Assembly (NCBI GenBank): GCA_028343615.1 | Contig: JAOLZA010000009.1 | Coordinates: 1 to 55,246, forward strand | Source of the DNA: Verrucomicrobiota bacterium | GTDB taxonomy: Bacteria > Verrucomicrobiota > Verrucomicrobiia > Limisphaerales > UBA1100 | Reading direction: 5' to 3' | DNA length: 55,246 bases | Part shown: piece by piece, positions 52,648-55,246 of the stretch | Layout of the letters: the number at the start of each line of letters is the position of its first letter | How positions within the stretch are numbered: position 1 is the stretch's first letter | Made by a program: the position numbers and the translations under genes | Notes under the pieces: generated by a model | Told to the model about the DNA's origin: nothing | Seen by the model: the letters and a program-made list of their open reading frames with translations, nothing else | Database searches by the model: none

Positions 52648-54000
52648 TTAAGCCAGAGCTTCCTTCAGGATTTCACCATCGTAATTAATCGGCATCGGGC
52701 GATTGCCCGGCCCCACCAAACGGCGATTCGGATCAATCCCGATGAGACTGTAGACCGTGGCCGCCCAGTCCGGAACGTGCACTGGATCTTCTTCAGGCTC
52801 TGCACCGGTAGGATCAGACATACCGTGAATATAGCCGCCCTTGATCCCTCCGCCGGCCATCACCACGCTGAACACCTTCGGCCAATGGTCACGTCCTGCA
52901 GTGGCATTGATTTTCGGCGTACGGCCAAATTCACTGGTTACCAACACCAGCGTTTCATCCAGCATACCGCGTTGATTGAGATCACGGATAAGTGCTGCAA
53001 ATGCTTGGTCAAACGCCGGCATTTGGCCCGCGTTTGCGGAAGCAATGTTGCTGTGATGGTCCCAGCCACCGTAAGTGGTGCTCACCATTCGCACGCCCGA
53101 TTCCACCAAGCGCCGCGCCAACAGGAAGCGCCCACCAGCGGTGTTGCGCCCATACTCGTCGCGCAGCTTGGCCGGTTCCTTGTTAAGGTCAAACGCATCG
53201 CGCGCTTCCGGCGCAGAAATCATCGCATAGGCGCGTTGATAAAAGCTGTCCATGCCCGCCAGTGCATCGCTCTTTTCAAGCGCACTGAAATGACCGTCCA
53301 CAATCGAGCGCATATCGCGGCGTTTACCAAAGCGCTTCGCGTCGATGCCGCTAGGCAGCGCAAGGTCTCGCACACGAAAGTTACTGCTACCTGGGTCAGC
53401 ACCGAGACTGAAGGGACCGAAGGCACTACCAAGGTAACCTGTACCGCCATTGCGGCTTTGGCTCGGGATAGCCACGTATGGCGGCAAATTTTTGCGCGGG
53501 CCAAACTCGTGGCTCACGATCGAGCCGATGCTCGGAAAAATCACTGCCGGACTAGGGCGAATGCCGGTCATCATATTGTGGGTACCGCGCTCGTGCGCCG
53601 CCTCACCGTGGGTCATTGACCGAATGACTGTGAGTTTGTCGGCTACCTTGGCGGTGTTTTTGAGGTTCTCTGAAAAATACTCTCCAGTATTCGTCTTCAC
53701 CGTGCCCAACGGGCCTCGGTATTCAGCAGGTGACAAATGCTTCGGATCCCATGACTCCTGATGCGCCGATCCACCCGGGAGGAAAATATTGATAATGTTC
53801 TTCGCCTTACCCGGCTTGCTTTGGTTGGCCCCATCCTTCCAATCCTCGCCGGCAGCACGCGCCTCGAGTGACAGGAAATCCCCCAAGGTAAGCCCTAGCC
53901 CGAGGCCGCCCATGGCGCCTACGGATAGAAAGTCACGTCGATTGGGGTTGGTGGCGTGGTCGTTGCCGCCACAGAATTGGTAACCGGTTTTTTTGCTCAT
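52648..54000 (-). CDS. Tat-exported DUF1501 family protein (third copy), first gene of the cytochrome operon
   Basis: A protein of 450 residues from the ATG at 54000; the frame is open to 54081 but this extension would pass through the operator. The N-terminus MSKKTGYQFCGGNDHATNPN is followed by RRDFLSVGAMGGLGLGL, so the twin-arginine signal is preceded by a longer polar leader than in the other two copies. The DUF1501 core is present: NIFLPGGSAHQESWDPKHL, LVLVTSEFGRTPKINATAGR and VVMAGGGIKGGYIHG. A substrate is unknown. A 106-base gap separates it from the next gene at 52541. The CRP-type palindrome at 54064-54085 lies 64 bases upstream. Confidence 0.9.
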   Translation of the reverse strand: MSKKTGYQFCGGNDHATNPNRRDFLSVGAMGGLGLGLTLGDFLSLEARAAGEDWKDGANQSKPGKAKNIINIFLPGGSAHQESWDPKHLSPAEYRGPLGTVKTNTGEYFSENLKNTAKVADKLTVIRSMTHGEAAHERGTHNMMTGIRPSPAVIFPSIGSIVSHEFGPRKNLPPYVAIPSQSRNGGTGYLGSAFGPFSLGADPGSSNFRVRDLALPSGIDAKRFGKRRDMRSIVDGHFSALEKSDALAGMDSFYQRAYAMISAPEARDAFDLNKEPAKLRDEYGRNTAGGRFLLARRLVESGVRMVSTTYGGWDHHSNIASANAGQMPAFDQAFAALIRDLNQRGMLDETLVLVTSEFGRTPKINATAGRDHWPKVFSVVMAGGGIKGGYIHGMSDPTGAEPEEDPVHVPDWAATVYSLIGIDPNRRLVGPGNRPMPINYDGEILKEALA

Positions 54001-54032
54001 AATTAGGGTCTGGTAAGTTCTTACTGCTATGA

Positions 54033-54043
54033 CACTTTTTGTG
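54033..54043. promoter_or_regulatory. CAC-T5-GTG element near the cytochrome operon promoter
   Basis: CACTTTTTGTG carries the same CAC and GTG triplets as the arms of the nearby palindrome, in inverted order and with a T5 spacer. It may be a degenerate secondary site, or T-tract DNA only. Confidence 0.25.
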
Positions 54044-54063
54044 CGTCTGTTTTCGACCACCGA

Positions 54064-54085
54064 TTTTGTGAATCTATTCACAAAA
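54064..54085. promoter_or_regulatory. CRP/FNR-superfamily operator, perfect palindrome
   Basis: TTTTGTGAAT (54064-54073), CT, and ATTCACAAAA (54076-54085) form an exact inverted repeat. Its core TGTGA-N6-TCACA (54067-54082) equals the E. coli CRP consensus half-sites with the correct spacing. It lies in the 201-base gap between divergent genes, centred about 74 bases upstream of the DUF1501 start (54000) and about 127 upstream of the metalloprotease start (54202). No crp-like gene is in the window. Confidence 0.7.
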
Positions 54086-54100
54086 AAGCAACGTAAAAAA

Positions 54101-54113
54101 CACTTTTTTTGTG
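54101..54113. promoter_or_regulatory. CAC-T7-GTG element near the cytochrome operon promoter
   Basis: CACTTTTTTTGTG is a second copy of the CAC-Tn-GTG arrangement, on the other side of the CRP-type palindrome. It is flanked by A and T runs, so it may also form a weak hairpin. Confidence 0.25.
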
Positions 54114-54201
54114 CTGTTTTTTAGGGGCTTTTACCGGTTTTTCAATCAATTTATGGTGTCCATAATGTTGACCCCACCTCGCTTACACATTACACAGGGG
54201 T

Positions 54202-54972
54202 ATGTGCCGCGTACTCGCATTGATTTTTCTGCTCACCACGCCAATTTTACGGGCGGAAGTTCAACCTCCAAAAACGCCTTTCAACGATTATCTCGTGGCT
54301 CCTTTACGCGTGCATCGGCTGGTGACTCCAGGCGAGCTAAACCTGACCACCACGCTGGAGGAAAAAGACCTCCACCGCATTTTTAAAAAGGTCAACCGCA
54401 TTTGGGGCCACGCCGGTGTGCACTTTGCGCTGGAGTCTATCCTCACCGAGCCGGCCGCCAACCCCAACGCCTATCGACAAAACTATAAATCCCGTCAACT
54501 CCGCTGGCTGCTCGCCATCCGCCCCAAAAACAGCCTGAAGGACGACTGTTTTCACATCTATTACATCAAACGCTTCCTCGCTAATGGCGTTTACATCGGC
54601 CGCGATGGAATGTTTGTGAAAGATATGGCCCGTTTGCGCACGGTGGAAGGTGGCGTGAGCGAGCCCATCCCGCGCGTCACCGCCCACGAACTCGGCCACG
54701 CCCTTTCTTTGCGCCATCGCCAGGCCGTCACTAACCTCCTGGCCAGCGGCACTTCGGGCTGGACGTTTAATGAAACCGAAATCAAACAAGCCCGCGACGC
54801 TGCAAAAGAAATGAAATGGATTCGCACCGCCCCGGAGATTCTGAAGGAAGCCGATGCTTTATATAACAAGGGTGACAAAAAAAAGGCCGCCGCGCTGTAT
54901 CGCCAACTGGCCACCCTCCCTCTACGTTGCCCCGAGACCGCCCGCGCCACTTTGCGTACAAAGGAAGATTAA
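54202..54972 (+). CDS. Secreted zincin metalloprotease-like protein
   Basis: A 256-residue protein with a signal peptide (MCRVLALIFLLTTPILRAEV). The zinc site is TAHELGHALSLRHRQ: H162, E163, H166 and H172, the HExxHxxxxxH spacing of metzincins, although the usual Gly at position eight is Ser. Downstream VTNLLASGTSGWTFNETEI corresponds to the Met-turn region, but Met is replaced by Leu. Residues 213-245 (APEILKEADALYNKGDKKKA) look like a single TPR-type hairpin. It probably cleaves proteins in the periplasm or outside; the substrate is unknown. It is divergent from the cytochrome operon and shares its regulatory gap. Its stop overlaps the DUF4389 gene by four bases. Confidence 0.75.
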   Translation: MCRVLALIFLLTTPILRAEVQPPKTPFNDYLVAPLRVHRLVTPGELNLTTTLEEKDLHRIFKKVNRIWGHAGVHFALESILTEPAANPNAYRQNYKSRQLRWLLAIRPKNSLKDDCFHIYYIKRFLANGVYIGRDGMFVKDMARLRTVEGGVSEPIPRVTAHELGHALSLRHRQAVTNLLASGTSGWTFNETEIKQARDAAKEMKWIRTAPEILKEADALYNKGDKKKAAALYRQLATLPLRCPETARATLRTKED

Positions 54973-55246
54973 GGCTTCCCGCTAAAGGGCGGATACCGAT
55001 CCGACAACATGGTGATGTACGCCATCACCCGCATACCCCATCGGAGGTTACCCACTTGAAAATCGTGCATGCTCTTCGGGTATTTCCCCGTAAACAGCAC
55101 CGCAAAGAACCCCGCGACGAACAAAATGATTCCCGCAATTTGCCGCAATAACAGACAAACCCCATGCGGGATGCCCACGTAAATCGGCGCCAAAATCCGC
55201 AGCACACAATGCAGCCGACTAGAGATTGCGGGCCGCGCAATTTCCA
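54969..55246 (-). CDS. DUF4389 membrane protein, 5' end outside the window
   Basis: The frame is open from the window edge to the stop at 54969-54971. A GTG at 55205 exists, but the sequence upstream of it (ARPAISSRLHCVLRILAPIY) continues the family pattern, so the gene is truncated by the window. Features are two membrane segments (ILAPIYVGIPHGVCLL and IAGIILFVAGFFAVLFTG) and the C-terminal RWGMRVMAYITMLSDRYPPF, a hallmark of DUF4389. The function is unknown; location is the cytoplasmic membrane. It is convergent with the metalloprotease. Confidence 0.8.
   Translation of the reverse strand, partial: EIARPAISSRLHCVLRILAPIYVGIPHGVCLLLRQIAGIILFVAGFFAVLFTGKYPKSMHDFQVGNLRWGMRVMAYITMLSDRYPPFSGKP

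Noticed and set aside
1-55246. Prophage, insertion sequences, integrons, CRISPR arrays or rRNA
   Set aside because: No transposase, integrase, terminal repeats, spaced short repeats or rRNA-like sequence was found when reading both strands. The HNH nuclease and RelE-like gene alone do not define a mobile element.

Overview
The window looks like a chromosomal piece of a Verrucomicrobiota bacterium (Limisphaerales/Pedosphaerales-like), possibly free-living and aquatic. The main reason is three separate sets of the DUF1501 plus DUF1549/DUF1553 (planctomycete-type cytochrome/PSD1) families. PQQ-like beta-propellers, a PmoA-like (DUF6807) protein, a DUF4389 protein, a glycine-rich RRM protein and a eukaryote-like squalene synthase agree with this. 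The taxon is inferred from gene content only. No rRNA, CRISPR array, prophage or insertion sequence was seen. Gene density is very high, with no gene-free stretch longer than about 200 bases.

Layout. 1-4477: end of a YjbQ-family gene, then a DUF1549/1553 protein carrying a LamG insertion and its DUF1501 partner. 4585-4980: glycine-rich RRM protein with its own terminator. 5010-12472 (minus): a ten-gene SUF iron-sulfur operon led by a Fur/PerR-type regulator: regulator, sufB, sufC, sufD, sufE, sufT, Rieske ferredoxin, sufS, a CxxC-rhodanese fusion and a NifU-type scaffold. A 9-1-9 palindrome sits in front of the regulator gene. 12596-14710: a 2-hydroxyacid dehydrogenase and an iron-type alcohol dehydrogenase. 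14743-19479 (minus): a very long pyruvate:ferredoxin oxidoreductase. 19699-21044: an orphan UreF-like gene and yebC. 21099-24687 (minus): second DUF1501/DUF1549 pair with a two-blade propeller lipoprotein. 24810-27125: PmoA-like and PQQ-propeller proteins. 27122-31221 (minus): a phosphate module (PhoU, Na/Pi cotransporter, PhoU, porin). 31324-34081: Nudix hydrolase, tadA and a squalene-hopene cyclase-like gene, translationally coupled. 34065-43757: mostly housekeeping genes (rsmD, HNH nuclease, orphan RelE-like toxin, tRNA-Glu, RluA, YfcE-type phosphodiesterase, LysR regulator, argH, squalene synthase, a secreted helical protein, lysA). 43759-54000 (minus): a four-gene exported cytochrome operon ending in a 1285-residue heme/WD40/alanine-rich repeat protein. 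54202-55246: a zincin metalloprotease and a truncated DUF4389 membrane protein.

How the parts work together. The SUF operon should supply clusters to iron-sulfur enzymes such as the neighbouring oxidoreductase, and the first-gene regulator plus the palindrome suggest control by iron or peroxide. Squalene synthase (40463) and the cyclase (32303) together could make a hopanoid-like triterpene although they are not adjacent. The four-gene operon at 43759-54000 is the least understood and most distinctive unit. Its promoter region holds a perfect TGTGA-N6-TCACA palindrome of CRP type, and its last gene encodes a repeat domain with a period of about 99 residues. Half of the convergent gene pairs overlap by exactly four bases through shared stop codons.
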